From assembly GCF_014174395.1 (NCBI RefSeq), contig NZ_JABEQD010000007.1, positions 62,001 to 126,000 on the forward strand: a stretch of DNA of 64,000 bases, written 5' to 3'. Numbering within the stretch: position 1 is the stretch's first letter; each line of letters begins with the position of its first letter. Shown here piece after piece: positions 48,052 to 57,505 of this stretch. The stretch is from Gluconacetobacter aggeris. Its GTDB lineage: Bacteria > Pseudomonadota > Alphaproteobacteria > Acetobacterales > Acetobacteraceae. The translations under genes were made by a program, and so were the position numbers. The notes under the pieces were generated by a model, which did not search any database, was not told the DNA's origin, and was given only the letters and a program-made list of their open reading frames with translations.

Positions 48052-50538
48052 ATGTCGGTTTTCCCCGTTCGCGGTTCTTCCTTCCCCCGCGCCGGATGGC
48101 GCCCATGCCGGGTGATGCCGATCCTGGCGCTGCTCCTCGGCTCGCTCCTCCTGCCTGCAATGCCCGGCCGCGCCGCCGATGCAGCGCCCTCCTCACCGTC
48201 GGCGATGACCGCCCAGCAGGCGCAGCAGGTCCTGGGCGTGCTGAACGACCCGCAGAAACGCGCCGAGTTCACCCGCACCCTGACCGCAATCGCGAACGGC
48301 CTGCCCCAGGCTGCGCCCGCCACACCGGCGGCCGCAGCCACGCCTCCCGCTGCGTCCGACAAGTCGGATGTGGCGCTGGAACCCGACAGCGTGGGCAGCG
48401 ACGTGCTGGACGAACTGTCGACCATGCGCAACGGCATCGTCCGCCAGGCGCGCAGCTTCGCCGCCCTGTTCGCCGACCTCGCCTTCGTCGGCCACTGGTT
48501 CCGCACCGAACTGTCCGACCCCGCATCGCGACATGCCCTGTTCGATGCATTCGGCCAGGCGGGACTGGTGATCCTCCTCGCACTGGCCGCCGAGCGCGGC
48601 CTGTCGATCGCGCTGCGCCGCCCCCTGAGCAGCATCACCGCCCGCGCGGTCGAGGCCGAGCGCCGCCTGAACCAGCGCGCGGCCCAGGTCCAGGCCGAAG
48701 ACAGTGCCTCCGTCCCGCCCGGCGCAAGCCAGGCCGAACGCACGGTGGAGGACACCAGGCGCCAGGACGACCGCAAGCAGGTCGAAACCCTGCGCATCAT
48801 CCGCCGGTTTCCCTTCTCGCTGCTGCATCTGCTCACCAAATTGCTGCCCGTGGCGCTGTTCCTGGGCGTCGGCTATGCCGGGGCGGCCTTCTTCGGCGAT
48901 AACGACCAGGCGGAACTGGTCACGCTGACGCTGGCCAACGCCTATGCGGCGGCGCGCGGCATGTACCTGCTGGTCGAAACGGTCCTGGTACCGAAATCGC
49001 CCACCATCCGCCTATGCCGCGCCTCGGACCGCACGGCGCGGATCATCACGCGCTGGTGGAACGTGCTGGTCGCCATGCCCTCGATCGTCGTGTGCCTCTC
49101 CACGCTGGGCGGATTGTTCCACCTCGCCCCGCGCGGGACCGAGGCCCTGATCCGCGCCCTGGTGCTGGCCGAACATCTCATGATCGCCGTGTTCATCTGG
49201 CGCATCCGCCATCAGATGGCCGCGTCCCTGCAACCGCCCGCCCGTTTCCAGAAGAGCGCGTTCTGGCTCTTCCTCGGCCGGCTGGCGCAGCTCTGGTGGC
49301 TGCCGGCCATGGTGTTCGACCTGGCGCTGTGGCTGGTCTGGGCCACCCATACCAGGGGCGGCTATGCCTGGATCTGGCGCACCACGGTCCTGACCATCAT
49401 CGTCATCGTCGTCTCGCGCGTGCTGTCCCTGCTGCTCTTCGGCGCCCAGAACCGGCTGTTCCATATCAACGACGATGTCGAAGCCCGCTATCCGGGCCTG
49501 CGCGCCCGGGCCGACTATTACTACCCCTATGCACGGCGCTCCCTCTCGGCGCTGCTGGTCTTCGCCACGGCCGTCATCCTGTTGCAGGCATGGGGTATTC
49601 CCGCCCTCTCCTTCTTCCTGCACGGCGAACTCGGCACCCGGATCATCGCCGCCATCCTGTCGATCCTGATCGCCTTCACGGTCGCCATCGTGGTCTGGGA
49701 GGTCGCGAACGCCGCCCTGCAGAACCAGGTCAACCGCTACGAGACCAGCGAGCAGGTCTCGCGCGCCATCCGGCTGCGCACGGTCCTGCCGATCATCCGC
49801 ACCGTGCTGCTGACGGTCATCGTCATCATCGTCGCCGTCACCACCCTGTCGCAGATCGGGCTGAACGTCGCCCCGCTGCTCACCGGCGCCGGCATCATGG
49901 GGGCCGCGATCGCCTTCGGCTCGCAAAGCCTGGTGAAGGATTTCATCACCGGCTTCTTCATGCTGGTGGAAAACGCCATGCAGGTCGGCGACTGGGTCAC
50001 GGCGGGGGGCGTGTCCGGCACGGTCGAACATCTGTCCATCCGCACGCTGCGCCTGCGCACCACGTCGGGTGATGTGCATATCATCCCGTTCTCGTCCGTC
50101 ACCTCCATCGCCAACACGTCGCGCGACTATAATGTCGTCATCGTCAGCTTCATGCTCGACCTCAGCGAAAACCCGGACCGCGTGGCGTCCATCCTGGCCG
50201 ACGTCGTCGCCGGCATGCGCACCGATGACCTGTTCGCGCCGCTGATCCTGAGCGACTTCACCTTCCTCGGCGTCGACAATGCCGACGGCAACGGCGCGAA
50301 ATTCGTCGGGTCGTTCCGCACCACGCCGGGCAGCAAGTGGAGAGTGTCGCGTGAATATTATCGCCGGCTGGGCCTGCGCATGGTCGCCGAAGGGGTGAAG
50401 TTCCCCATTCCCACCTCCATTTCGATGATGACCAATTTCGGCGCCACGCCCCTTATGATCGGACAGGCCGAGCCGGCAGCGCCTGCCAATACCAACACCG
50501 CGCCGGCGCCCCTCCAACCGGACCCGTCGCATGACTGA
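48052..50538 (+). CDS. Large mechanosensitive ion channel (MscS/MscK-like)
   Basis: An 828-residue inner-membrane channel with a signal (ILALLLGSLLLPAMPGRAA), a periplasmic helical part, many hydrophobic segments from about residue 160 to 560, and a C-terminal MscS core. The pore helix is near LNVAPLLTGAGIMGAAIAFG SQ, followed by SLVKDFITGFFMLVENAMQV and the beta domain GDWVTAGGVSGTVEHLSIRT. It relieves hypo-osmotic pressure. AGGAGG lies 12 bases upstream of the ATG. The stop overlaps the dioxygenase start by eight bases. Confidence 0.9.
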   Translation: MSVFPVRGSSFPRAGWRPCRVMPILALLLGSLLLPAMPGRAADAAPSSPSAMTAQQAQQVLGVLNDPQKRAEFTRTLTAIANGLPQAAPATPAAAATPPAASDKSDVALEPDSVGSDVLDELSTMRNGIVRQARSFAALFADLAFVGHWFRTELSDPASRHALFDAFGQAGLVILLALAAERGLSIALRRPLSSITARAVEAERRLNQRAAQVQAEDSASVPPGASQAERTVEDTRRQDDRKQVETLRIIRRFPFSLLHLLTKLLPVALFLGVGYAGAAFFGDNDQAELVTLTLANAYAAARGMYLLVETVLVPKSPTIRLCRASDRTARIITRWWNVLVAMPSIVVCLSTLGGLFHLAPRGTEALIRALVLAEHLMIAVFIWRIRHQMAASLQPPARFQKSAFWLFLGRLAQLWWLPAMVFDLALWLVWATHTRGGYAWIWRTTVLTIIVIVVSRVLSLLLFGAQNRLFHINDDVEARYPGLRARADYYYPYARRSLSALLVFATAVILLQAWGIPALSFFLHGELGTRIIAAILSILIAFTVAIVVWEVANAALQNQVNRYETSEQVSRAIRLRTVLPIIRTVLLTVIVIIVAVTTLSQIGLNVAPLLTGAGIMGAAIAFGSQSLVKDFITGFFMLVENAMQVGDWVTAGGVSGTVEHLSIRTLRLRTTSGDVHIIPFSSVTSIANTSRDYNVVIVSFMLDLSENPDRVASILADVVAGMRTDDLFAPLILSDFTFLGVDNADGNGAKFVGSFRTTPGSKWRVSREYYRRLGLRMVAEGVKFPIPTSISMMTNFGATPLMIGQAEPAAPANTNTAPAPLQPDPSHD

Positions 50539-51268
50539 CACGCTCCTGCCGGCCGATCTCGCCGGCGTCGAATTCCCCCTGGCGCAGGGCGGCTTCGCCT
50601 TCCTGCATGCGCCCACCACCCACGCCCTGCTCGCACCCTACGGCCTGGCCGACTGGGACGGATTCGCCGCAAGCTGGAACCGGCTGGGGCTGGACCGCTA
50701 CATGGCCGATGGCGGCCGCTATCGCCGGCGTCGGCACGCCACCTATACGGTTTCGGCAGACGGCATCGAACGCAAGAAGCACCAGCCGCATTACCAGAGC
50801 CGCGATTACAACGAGCTGAATGGCGGCATCGAACGCTGGTTCCGCCCCGTGGAGGCCGCCATCGGCACCCACCCGGCGCTGACCGCCGTGCTGCGCCTGA
50901 TGCGGCGCCTGGTCACGGACCTCACCCCGCCCGACCGGCGCCCCGACGCCTGGCATGTCGAAATCCACCAGTTCCGCATCGAGGCCCGCGCCGAGGAACC
51001 CGGCGAGCCGACACCCGAAGGGCTGCATCGCGACGGCGTGGACTGGGTACTGGTCCTGATGGTCCAGCGCGAGAACGTGGCCAGCGGCGAGACGACGATC
51101 CACGATCTCCATCGCCGCCCGGTCGGGCATTTCACCCTCACCAAACCGCTGGACGCCGCCCTGGTGGACGATAACCGCGTCTATCACGGCGTCACCGCCG
51201 TCCGGCCGCTCGACCCCGCCCGCCCCGCCTGGCGCGACGTGCTGGTCGTGACCTTCCGGCACCAGTAA
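50531..51268 (+). CDS. 2OG-Fe dioxygenase (PF10014 / IDO-like)
   Basis: A 245-residue Fe(II)/2-oxoglutarate oxygenase of the group containing L-isoleucine-4-hydroxylase. RRRRHATYTVSADG, HQPHYQSRDYNELNGG, WHVEIHQFRIEA, the iron motif EGLHRDGVDWVLVLMV (His-x-Asp) and the second His in VYHGVTAVRPLD match. A free amino acid is the likely substrate by family precedent, but the specific one is not predictable. It overlaps the channel gene by eight bases and precedes the MBOAT gene by 19 bases, which suggests one transcript. Confidence 0.85.
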   Translation: MTDTLLPADLAGVEFPLAQGGFAFLHAPTTHALLAPYGLADWDGFAASWNRLGLDRYMADGGRYRRRRHATYTVSADGIERKKHQPHYQSRDYNELNGGIERWFRPVEAAIGTHPALTAVLRLMRRLVTDLTPPDRRPDAWHVEIHQFRIEARAEEPGEPTPEGLHRDGVDWVLVLMVQRENVASGETTIHDLHRRPVGHFTLTKPLDAALVDDNRVYHGVTAVRPLDPARPAWRDVLVVTFRHQ

Positions 51269-51287
51269 GGCCGCGTCCCCGGCCATC

Positions 51288-52664
51288 ATGCTGTTCAGCA
51301 CCCAGGCCTTCCTGCTCGGCTTCCTGCCGCCGACGCTCGCGCTGTTCTATCTGTGCGCCGGCAACCGCGCGGCGCGGCAGACGGTGCTGGTCGCGGCCTC
51401 GCTGCTGTTCTACGGGCTGTGGAACTGGCACTTCGTCCCCGCCCTGGCAGTACTGACGCTGGCCAACTGGGCGCTGGGCCGCGCCTGGGCGGCCACCGGG
51501 CGCCGGCTCTGGCCGATCGCGGGGATCGTGCTGAACCTCACGATCCTCTTCGTCTTCAAATACGCGCATTTCTTCGCGGACAGCCTGGCCTGGGCGGCAG
51601 GCCGGCCCCCGCCGGCCTGGACCATCCTCCTGCCGCTGGGCATCTCGTTCTTCACCTTCCAGAAAATCGCCTACCACGCCGACCTGCTGCGCGGCGCCCG
51701 TCCCGTGCGCGGCGCGCTCGATTTCCTGGAATTCGTGACTTTCTTTCCCCAGTTGATCGCCGGCCCCATCGTCCGCCATTCGGAAATCGTGCCCCAGTTC
51801 GGCACCGATCCGCGCGGCCCAGCAATGTGGGAGAACCTGTCGCGCGGTGCGATGCTGCTGCTGCTGGGGCTGGCGAAAAAGGCCGGTCTGGCCGACACGC
51901 TGGCCCTGACCTGCAATCCGCTCTTCGCCCACGCGGCTGGCGGCGCCACGCCGACTCTCGCCGAAGCCTGGGTCGCCGCCCTCACCTACACGCTGGAAAT
52001 CTTCTTCGATTTCTCGGGCTATTCCGACATGGCGATCGGCATGGCGCTGATGTTCGGCCTGCGCCTGCCCTTCAATTTCGACGTACCCTACCGCGCCACC
52101 AGCATCCGCGCCTTCTGGCAGCGCTGGCACATGACGCTGTCGCGCTTCCTGCGCGATTACGTCTACATCCCACTCGGCGGCAACCGGCGCGGCCCGGCGC
52201 GCCAGATGGTCAATCTGGTGGCGACCATGATGCTGGGCGGATTGTGGCACGGCGCGGGCTGGACCTTCGTCGCCTGGGGCGCGCTGCATGGCGCGGGGCT
52301 GGCGGTCAATCATGCCTGGACCCGCGCGGGCCTGCGCCTGCCGGCATTGGCGGGGTGGGCGATGACGATGCTGTTCGTCATCATCGGCTGGGTCCTGTTC
52401 CGGGCGCCCGATTTCCCGACCGCCGGCCGCGTGCTGGCCGGCATGGCCGGCCTGGGCGGGCCGGGCCATACCAAAATCGTCGATGCGGCGGTGTTCTGGA
52501 TCGCCCTGGCCGTCGCGCTGGTCGGCCCCTCGTCGCAGGACGCCATGCTGCGGTGGCTGCGCCCCAGCCCGCTGATCGCGGTGCCCGCCGCGATCGCCTT
52601 CATCTTCCTGCTGCTGCTGATCGGCGGACGGATTCCCGATGCCTTCATCTATTTCCAGTTCTGA
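51288..52664 (+). CDS. MBOAT family O-acyltransferase (AlgI/PatA-like)
   Basis: A 458-residue multi-spanning membrane acyltransferase of the type that moves acetyl groups across the membrane for polysaccharide or peptidoglycan O-acetylation. MLFSTQAFLLGFLPPTLALF starts it. FPQLIAGPIVRHSEIVPQF, FDFSGYSDMAIGMALMFGLR, FWQRWHMTLSRFLRDYVYIP and the catalytic His of MMLGGLWHGAGWTFVAWG are all diagnostic. About ten helices. It overlaps the SGNH-like gene by 26 bases, giving the usual membrane/periplasm pair. Confidence 0.93.
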   Translation: MLFSTQAFLLGFLPPTLALFYLCAGNRAARQTVLVAASLLFYGLWNWHFVPALAVLTLANWALGRAWAATGRRLWPIAGIVLNLTILFVFKYAHFFADSLAWAAGRPPPAWTILLPLGISFFTFQKIAYHADLLRGARPVRGALDFLEFVTFFPQLIAGPIVRHSEIVPQFGTDPRGPAMWENLSRGAMLLLLGLAKKAGLADTLALTCNPLFAHAAGGATPTLAEAWVAALTYTLEIFFDFSGYSDMAIGMALMFGLRLPFNFDVPYRATSIRAFWQRWHMTLSRFLRDYVYIPLGGNRRGPARQMVNLVATMMLGGLWHGAGWTFVAWGALHGAGLAVNHAWTRAGLRLPALAGWAMTMLFVIIGWVLFRAPDFPTAGRVLAGMAGLGGPGHTKIVDAAVFWIALAVALVGPSSQDAMLRWLRPSPLIAVPAAIAFIFLLLLIGGRIPDAFIYFQF

Positions 52665-53697
52665 CCCCGGCCAGGGCGCGGCCTGGCGCCGCTTCGCCCG
52701 CGCACTCGCCCTCACGGCAGCCGGGGTCGGGGCATTCGTCTACCTGTTCGTCACCCTCGTCGATCCATGGGGCATGCTGCCCCTTTCGCCGCCCTGGCAC
52801 CGGATTCCGATTTCCAGCAACGCGCGCTACAGCATGCCGGCCCTGGCCGTCAGCCCCCGCTTCGATTCCGCGATGGTCGGCACCTCGACCGGCCGCCTGC
52901 TGCAGCCGGCCATCCTCGACGCCCCGTTCGGCGCCCATTTCGTCAACATGGCCATGAACAGCGCGACGCCGTGGGAACAGGACCGCATCCTGCGCCTGTT
53001 CCTCCGCCACCATCCCGCCCCACGCGTGGTGCTGATCGATATCGACGCCGAATGGTGCTTCGCCGACCGCCACGGCCTGTCCGGCCCCAACCGCCCGATG
53101 CCCGACTGGATGTACGAAGGCTCGCCCTGGCGCGGCTATCTGGAAATGATGAACATGTATGCGGTGCAGGAAGCCGCCAACCAGTTCATGTGGCTGACCG
53201 GGCACAAGAAACAGCGTTTCGGCTCCGACGGCTATACCAGCTTCGTACCGCCCGACAGTCTCTACGACCCACACCGGGTGGACGAATTGTTCCGCACCTG
53301 GGCGTTCGATACGGCCCCGGCAAAGGGGCCGGCGGCACCCCCGGCTTCAATCCCCTTCCTGGCCCGCCTGCTCGACGCCATTCCGGCGGAAACCGCCAAG
53401 ATCCTGTGGTTCCCCCCCTCGGCGCGCGAACAGCAGGGTGCCCCGGGCACCCAGGTCGCCGCCACGCGCGCCGCCTGCCGCACCGCCATCGCCGCCCTCG
53501 CCCGCACCACGCCACACGTTATGGCGATCGACTTCGAAATCCCCGGCCCCCTCGCCGACAGCCGCGCCAATTTCTGGGACCCGATCCATTACCGCCAGGC
53601 CGTGGCCCGCATGGTGATGGACGACCTGGCCGCCGCCGCCATGGGTCGAGACGTGGCCCCCACGCAGGCCAGGGTCCTCGTGCCGCCGCATCCCTGA
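52639..53697 (+). CDS. SGNH-like periplasmic acyl-transfer partner
   Basis: A 352-residue protein with one N-terminal helix (ALALTAAGVGAFVYLFVTLV) and a periplasmic domain with SGNH-hydrolase-like marks: SAMVGTSTGRLLQP (block I region), VVLIDIDAEWCFADR, and late FWDPIHYRQAVARMV (Asp-x-x-His). Proteins of this kind (AlgJ, PatB and relatives) take the acyl group from the MBOAT partner and place it on a polymer. The canonical block I Ser is Thr-Ser-Thr here, so catalytic details are uncertain. The overlap with the MBOAT gene supports the pairing. The target polymer is unknown. Confidence 0.7.
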   Translation: MPSSISSSDPGQGAAWRRFARALALTAAGVGAFVYLFVTLVDPWGMLPLSPPWHRIPISSNARYSMPALAVSPRFDSAMVGTSTGRLLQPAILDAPFGAHFVNMAMNSATPWEQDRILRLFLRHHPAPRVVLIDIDAEWCFADRHGLSGPNRPMPDWMYEGSPWRGYLEMMNMYAVQEAANQFMWLTGHKKQRFGSDGYTSFVPPDSLYDPHRVDELFRTWAFDTAPAKGPAAPPASIPFLARLLDAIPAETAKILWFPPSAREQQGAPGTQVAATRAACRTAIAALARTTPHVMAIDFEIPGPLADSRANFWDPIHYRQAVARMVMDDLAAAAMGRDVAPTQARVLVPPHP

Positions 53698-53826
53698 TGC
53701 GGCCCCCCTTGCCCAACTGCCTCTATCTGATAAGGAAACAGGAGCCGTCAACGCGGCACCCCGTCGCCCGCCCACCCTTTTTCCCAGACCACCCGCCACG
53801 GGAATGTCCTGCGATATGGAGAGGCT

Positions 53827-54963
53827 GTGAACAGTACCGATCGCGGCCAACCGGAATGGTCCCTGCAAGCCGGCGACAATGCCAACGTGATCGTCCTGTC
53901 CGGCGACTGGATCGCGCAGCAGGGCCATCTTCCGGAGTTTCCGGCCGATGGCCTGCGGCAGGCGCGCCCCGGCCAGAAGCTGATTTTCCAAACCCATGAT
54001 CTCGGCCGTTGGGATACCGGGCTGATCGGCTTCCTGTGGGCCCTCAAGCAGGGCGCGGCACAGGCCCAACTCGACATGCGCGCCGAGACCCTGCCGGACG
54101 CGGCGCGCAAGCTGCTCGATCTGCTGCCCGACCGTCCCGCGCCGGCTCCGCCCTTGCCTCGCCGTCGCTACGCCCCCCTGGCGGCCATCGGCACCGTCAC
54201 CATCGACAGCCTGACCGAAATCGGCACCGTGACCGAGCTGGGCATCGAGACCGCCCGCGGCGGCGTGGCCAGCGTGACCGGCCGCGGCCGGATGCGCCTG
54301 ACCGACCTGATGTCGAACATCCGCGACGCCGGCCCGTCGGCGCTGCTGATCGTCAGCGTCGTGAACTTCCTGGTCGGCGCGATCCTGGCCTTCGTCGGCG
54401 CGGTCCAACTGCGCAAATTCGCGGCCGATATCTATGTCGCCAGCCTGGTCGGCATCGCCATGGTGCGCGAGATGTCGGCGGTCATGACGGCGATCATCAT
54501 GGCCGGCCGCACCGGCGGCGCCTATGCCGCGCGCATCGCCACCATGCAGGGCAACGAGGAAATCGACGCCCTGACCGTCTTCGGTATCCCGGTCTCGAGC
54601 TATATCATCCTGCCGTCGATCCTCAGCCTGACCGCCACCATGCCCTTCCTGTATCTGTACGGATGCCTGGTCGGGATGCTCGGCGGCTTCACGGTGGCGA
54701 TCGGCATGCTGTCCGTCACCGGCGCCGGCTATTTCCACCAGACGCTCAATGCCGTGGCGCTGAACCAGTTCGTGTTCGGGTTCATCAAGAGCATCTTCTT
54801 CGCCATCCTGATCGGGCTGACCAGTTGCCGCATCGGCCTGCAGGCCGGGCGCAGCGCCGCCGATGTCGGCGTGGCCGCAACCCGCGCCGTGGTGGTCGGG
54901 ATCGTGGGCGTCATCGCGCTGGACGCGATCTTCGCCGTCATCGCGACGACGATCGGAATCTGA
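53827..54963 (+). CDS. MlaE-type ABC permease with N-terminal STAS domain
   Basis: A 378-residue permease of the Mla phospholipid/organic-solvent transport family. Residues 1 to about 105 look like a STAS domain (NVIVLSGDWIAQQGHLPEF), the MlaB function fused on. The MlaE part begins near LTELGTVTELG-type sequence and has FLVGAILAFVGAVQLRKFAA, REMSAVMTAIIMAGRTGGAY, and SYIILPSILSLTATMPFLYL. The start is a GTG with GGAGAGG four bases upstream. It overlaps no gene, but mlaF starts two bases after its TGA. Confidence 0.92.
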   Translation: MNSTDRGQPEWSLQAGDNANVIVLSGDWIAQQGHLPEFPADGLRQARPGQKLIFQTHDLGRWDTGLIGFLWALKQGAAQAQLDMRAETLPDAARKLLDLLPDRPAPAPPLPRRRYAPLAAIGTVTIDSLTEIGTVTELGIETARGGVASVTGRGRMRLTDLMSNIRDAGPSALLIVSVVNFLVGAILAFVGAVQLRKFAADIYVASLVGIAMVREMSAVMTAIIMAGRTGGAYAARIATMQGNEEIDALTVFGIPVSSYIILPSILSLTATMPFLYLYGCLVGMLGGFTVAIGMLSVTGAGYFHQTLNAVALNQFVFGFIKSIFFAILIGLTSCRIGLQAGRSAADVGVAATRAVVVGIVGVIALDAIFAVIATTIGI

Positions 54964-54964
54964 C

Positions 54965-55762
54965 ATGGCGCCACAAACCCCCGCCGCCGATACAAGCGAC
55001 ACGCTGATGTCCCTCCAGGGCATCACGCTCGCCTTCGGGCCGAAAGTGATCCAGAAGGACATTTCCTTCGACATCAAGCGCGGCAGCATCTTCGCCGTCA
55101 TGGGCGGCTCGGGCTGCGGCAAGAGCACCGTCCTCAAGAGCATGATCGGCCTGTTGCGCCCCACCGCCGGCCATTACCTGGTCGATAGCGAGGATTACTG
55201 GACGGCCGACCCAGCCCACCGCCAGACGGTCAGCCGACGCTTCGGCGTGCTGTTTCAGAGTGCCGCGCTATGGAGTTCGCTCACGGTCGGCGAAAACGTC
55301 GCCCTGCCGATGCAGATGCTCACGAAGATGGACCCCGCCACCGTCCGCAGCCAGGTGGAACTCAAGCTGGGGCTGGTCGACATGCTGCACGCCATCGACC
55401 AATACCCGTCCGAGCTCAGCGGCGGCATGAAGAAGCGCGCCGGCCTGGCCCGTGCCATGGCGCTGGACCCGGACATATTGTTCTTCGACGAGCCCTCCGC
55501 CGGGCTCGACCCGATCACGTCGGCCCGGCTGGACGATCTGATCCTGAACCTGCGCGACGGTCTGGGGGCCACCATCGTCATCGTCAGCCACGAACTGCCC
55601 AGCCTGTTCAAGATCGCCGATGACGGGATCTTCCTCGACGCCAAGACCAAGACCCCGATCGCCCACGGTGCGCCGTCCTGGCTCCACGATCACTGCGACG
55701 AACCGCAAGTCCACGCCTTCATGCACCGCGAACGCGAAACCGAGTCCGGGAGGACCGACTGA
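54965..55762 (+). CDS. MlaF-type ABC ATPase
   Basis: A 265-residue ATPase powering the lipid transporter. Walker A is VMGGSGCGKSTVLKSMIGLL, the Q-loop GVLFQSAALWSSLTVGENVA, the signature ELSGGMKKRAGLARAMALDP, Walker B ILFFDEPSAGLDP, and the H-loop VIVSHELPSLF. It follows the permease by one base and precedes the mlaD gene by three, so all three are translationally close. Confidence 0.94.
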   Translation: MAPQTPAADTSDTLMSLQGITLAFGPKVIQKDISFDIKRGSIFAVMGGSGCGKSTVLKSMIGLLRPTAGHYLVDSEDYWTADPAHRQTVSRRFGVLFQSAALWSSLTVGENVALPMQMLTKMDPATVRSQVELKLGLVDMLHAIDQYPSELSGGMKKRAGLARAMALDPDILFFDEPSAGLDPITSARLDDLILNLRDGLGATIVIVSHELPSLFKIADDGIFLDAKTKTPIAHGAPSWLHDHCDEPQVHAFMHRERETESGRTD

Positions 55763-55765
55763 CCC

Positions 55766-56740
55766 ATGGCAAATCGAGAAACGATCGTTGGCGCCTTTGT
55801 CGTCGGGGGTGTGGCCCTGGGCATGGGGGCCCTGATATTCTTCGGAAATTTCAACCTCTTCTCGCCCACAAGGCAAGCTACCGTGGTGTTCCAGGGCTCG
55901 ACTTCGGGCCTCAGCATCGGCGCGTCGGTCACCTTCCGCGGGGTGCGGGTCGGCGCGGTCGATTCCATCTCGATCACCTATGATGCCCGAACCCATGCCG
56001 CCTATATCCCGGTAACGGTCGAACTCCAGCCCAACCGCATCTCGATCGCCGGCAGGTCAGGCAGCCACCACAGCCTGACCCTGCAGAGCATGATCGACCA
56101 CGGGCTGCGCGCCTCGCTGAACATGCAAAGTTTCGTCACCGGCCAGGCGGAGATCGACCTCGATTTCGACCCCTCCGCCCCTGCGGTCCTGCACCCCGAC
56201 ATCGTATCCGGCAAGCGGGTCGAGATCCCGACCCGCCAGTCCGCGATCCAGAAGGTGCAGGAAACCCTGACCCAGCTTCCCCTGAAGGAACTGGCCGACA
56301 ACGCCCAGGCAGCGCTCGCCAGCATCAAGCAGTTGAGCGAACGGCTGGATCAGGACCTGCCTCCGCTGGTCGACAGCATCAAAGAGACCTCCGACCATTC
56401 GCGCATCGCCGTCGACAGCGCGACCCACGCCATCCAGGACCTGGAGCAACGGCTGGGTACGACGCTGACGGCCATCGACCGGCTGGCCAATACCGGCACC
56501 CAGCAGCTCGATGCCCGCGGCGCCGACCTGCACGAAGTGCTGCGCAACGCCAACGACACGGTGATCCAGGCCCGCGAGAGCCTGTCCGCCCTGCACGACA
56601 TGACATCGCCCCGCTCGGCCGACCGCGCGAACATCGACTCCACCCTGCGCGACCTGTCCGCCGCCGCCGCTGCCCTGCGCGGCTTCGCCAGCGACGTCGA
56701 ACGCAATCCGCAACTCCTCCTAACAGGACGCCGCCCATGA
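55766..56740 (+). CDS. MlaD/MCE family substrate-binding protein
   Basis: A 324-residue MCE-domain protein anchored by an N-terminal helix (VGAFVVGGVALGMGALIFFG). The MCE domain (ATVVFQGSTSGLSIGASVTF through GQAEIDLDFDP) forms the hexameric lipid ring. The long C-terminus is helical (LNMQS... to LRDLSAAAAALRGFASDVER), resembling PqiB/YebT-like extensions more than short MlaD. Its TGA overlaps the next ATG (ATGA) and also opens a palindromic element. Confidence 0.92.
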   Translation: MANRETIVGAFVVGGVALGMGALIFFGNFNLFSPTRQATVVFQGSTSGLSIGASVTFRGVRVGAVDSISITYDARTHAAYIPVTVELQPNRISIAGRSGSHHSLTLQSMIDHGLRASLNMQSFVTGQAEIDLDFDPSAPAVLHPDIVSGKRVEIPTRQSAIQKVQETLTQLPLKELADNAQAALASIKQLSERLDQDLPPLVDSIKETSDHSRIAVDSATHAIQDLEQRLGTTLTAIDRLANTGTQQLDARGADLHEVLRNANDTVIQARESLSALHDMTSPRSADRANIDSTLRDLSAAAAALRGFASDVERNPQLLLTGRRP

Positions 56741-57498
56741 GAGGCTATTCTCCCAGCCGGTCTGCCGGCGATCCGACGCGCGTTTCTTGCGCTCCGGTGC
56801 TCACGGCCATCAAGGCCGCTCCGCTCCGGTGCTCGGAAACACACGCCGGGCGGCCCGCTTCGCGGCCCTCTCGCTCGGCAGACCGGCTGGGAGAACAGCC
56901 TCTCCCACGCCGGGATCAACGCGTTCCGGCGTGGCTGGCTGGCCTCGTTCTCCCCGCCCTGCTCGCCGCCTGCGCGTCGCCGCCAGTGCGATTCTACACG
57001 CTGGGCGCACCGGCCATCGCAACGGGTGCGGTGCCGGTCGGCGCCGTCACGCCGGCAACGCCGACCGTCGCGGTCGCCCGCGTCACCCTGCCCGATTATC
57101 TGGATGGCCAGGACCTGATCGCCCGCGACGGCAACCGGATCGAACGCAGCGCCACCGGCCGCTGGGCCAGCCGCCTGTCCCTGGGCGCCACCGACCTGAT
57201 CACCGCGCGACTGGCCCAGAGCCGCACCGACCTGTTCGTGACCGACCAGCCACAAATCCTGCCCGCCACCTGGCGGCTGGCGGTCAATATCAGCCGTCTG
57301 GACATCGCCCATGACGGCACCGCGTCACTGGCCGCCGACTGGTCGATCATCCCGCATGACGAACACCAGCCGCTGATCCACCAGCGCGCCACCCTGACCC
57401 GCCAGGGCCCCGCCACGACCGACGATCAGGTCGCAACACTGACCCAGTCGATTTTGGACGATCTGGCGGAACGCATCGCGGCCGGGTGGCCGCGCTAA
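56737..57498 (+). CDS. PqiC-type ABC transport auxiliary lipoprotein with palindromic insert
   Basis: A 253-codon frame. From about residue 66 it is an outer-membrane lipoprotein of the ABC-transport auxiliary family (PF03886, PqiC-like): lipobox WLAGLVLPALLAACAS, then VRFYTLGAPAIATG, VAVARVTLPDYLDGQDLIAR and LAVNISRLDI. Codons 2 to about 56 are encoded by a palindromic element (AGDPTRVSCAPVLTAIKAAP and on). No ATG, GTG or TTG lies in frame between the element and the signal peptide. Translation thus apparently starts at the ATGA overlap and runs through the element, placing 60 residues before the signal. Either the protein tolerates this, a non-standard start is used, or the gene is impaired. 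Confidence 0.8.
   Translation: MRGYSPSRSAGDPTRVSCAPVLTAIKAAPLRCSETHAGRPASRPSRSADRLGEQPLPRRDQRVPAWLAGLVLPALLAACASPPVRFYTLGAPAIATGAVPVGAVTPATPTVAVARVTLPDYLDGQDLIARDGNRIERSATGRWASRLSLGATDLITARLAQSRTDLFVTDQPQILPATWRLAVNISRLDIAHDGTASLAADWSIIPHDEHQPLIHQRATLTRQGPATTDDQVATLTQSILDDLAERIAAGWPR
56738..56904 (+). repeat. Palindromic stop-codon element, full copy inside the lipoprotein gene
   Basis: A 166-base element from the mlaD TGA. Its outer arms are 29 bases long (56739-56767 and 56876-56904), matching at 28: GAGAGGCTATTCTCCCAGCC plus GGTCTGCCG. The core is the common one (GGCGATCCGACGCGCGTTTC, CGGTGCTCACGGCCATCAAG, GGTGCTCGGAAACACACGCC). The outer arms are unlike those of any other copy. Confidence 0.88.
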
Positions 57499-57505
57499 CG
57501 GCCGT

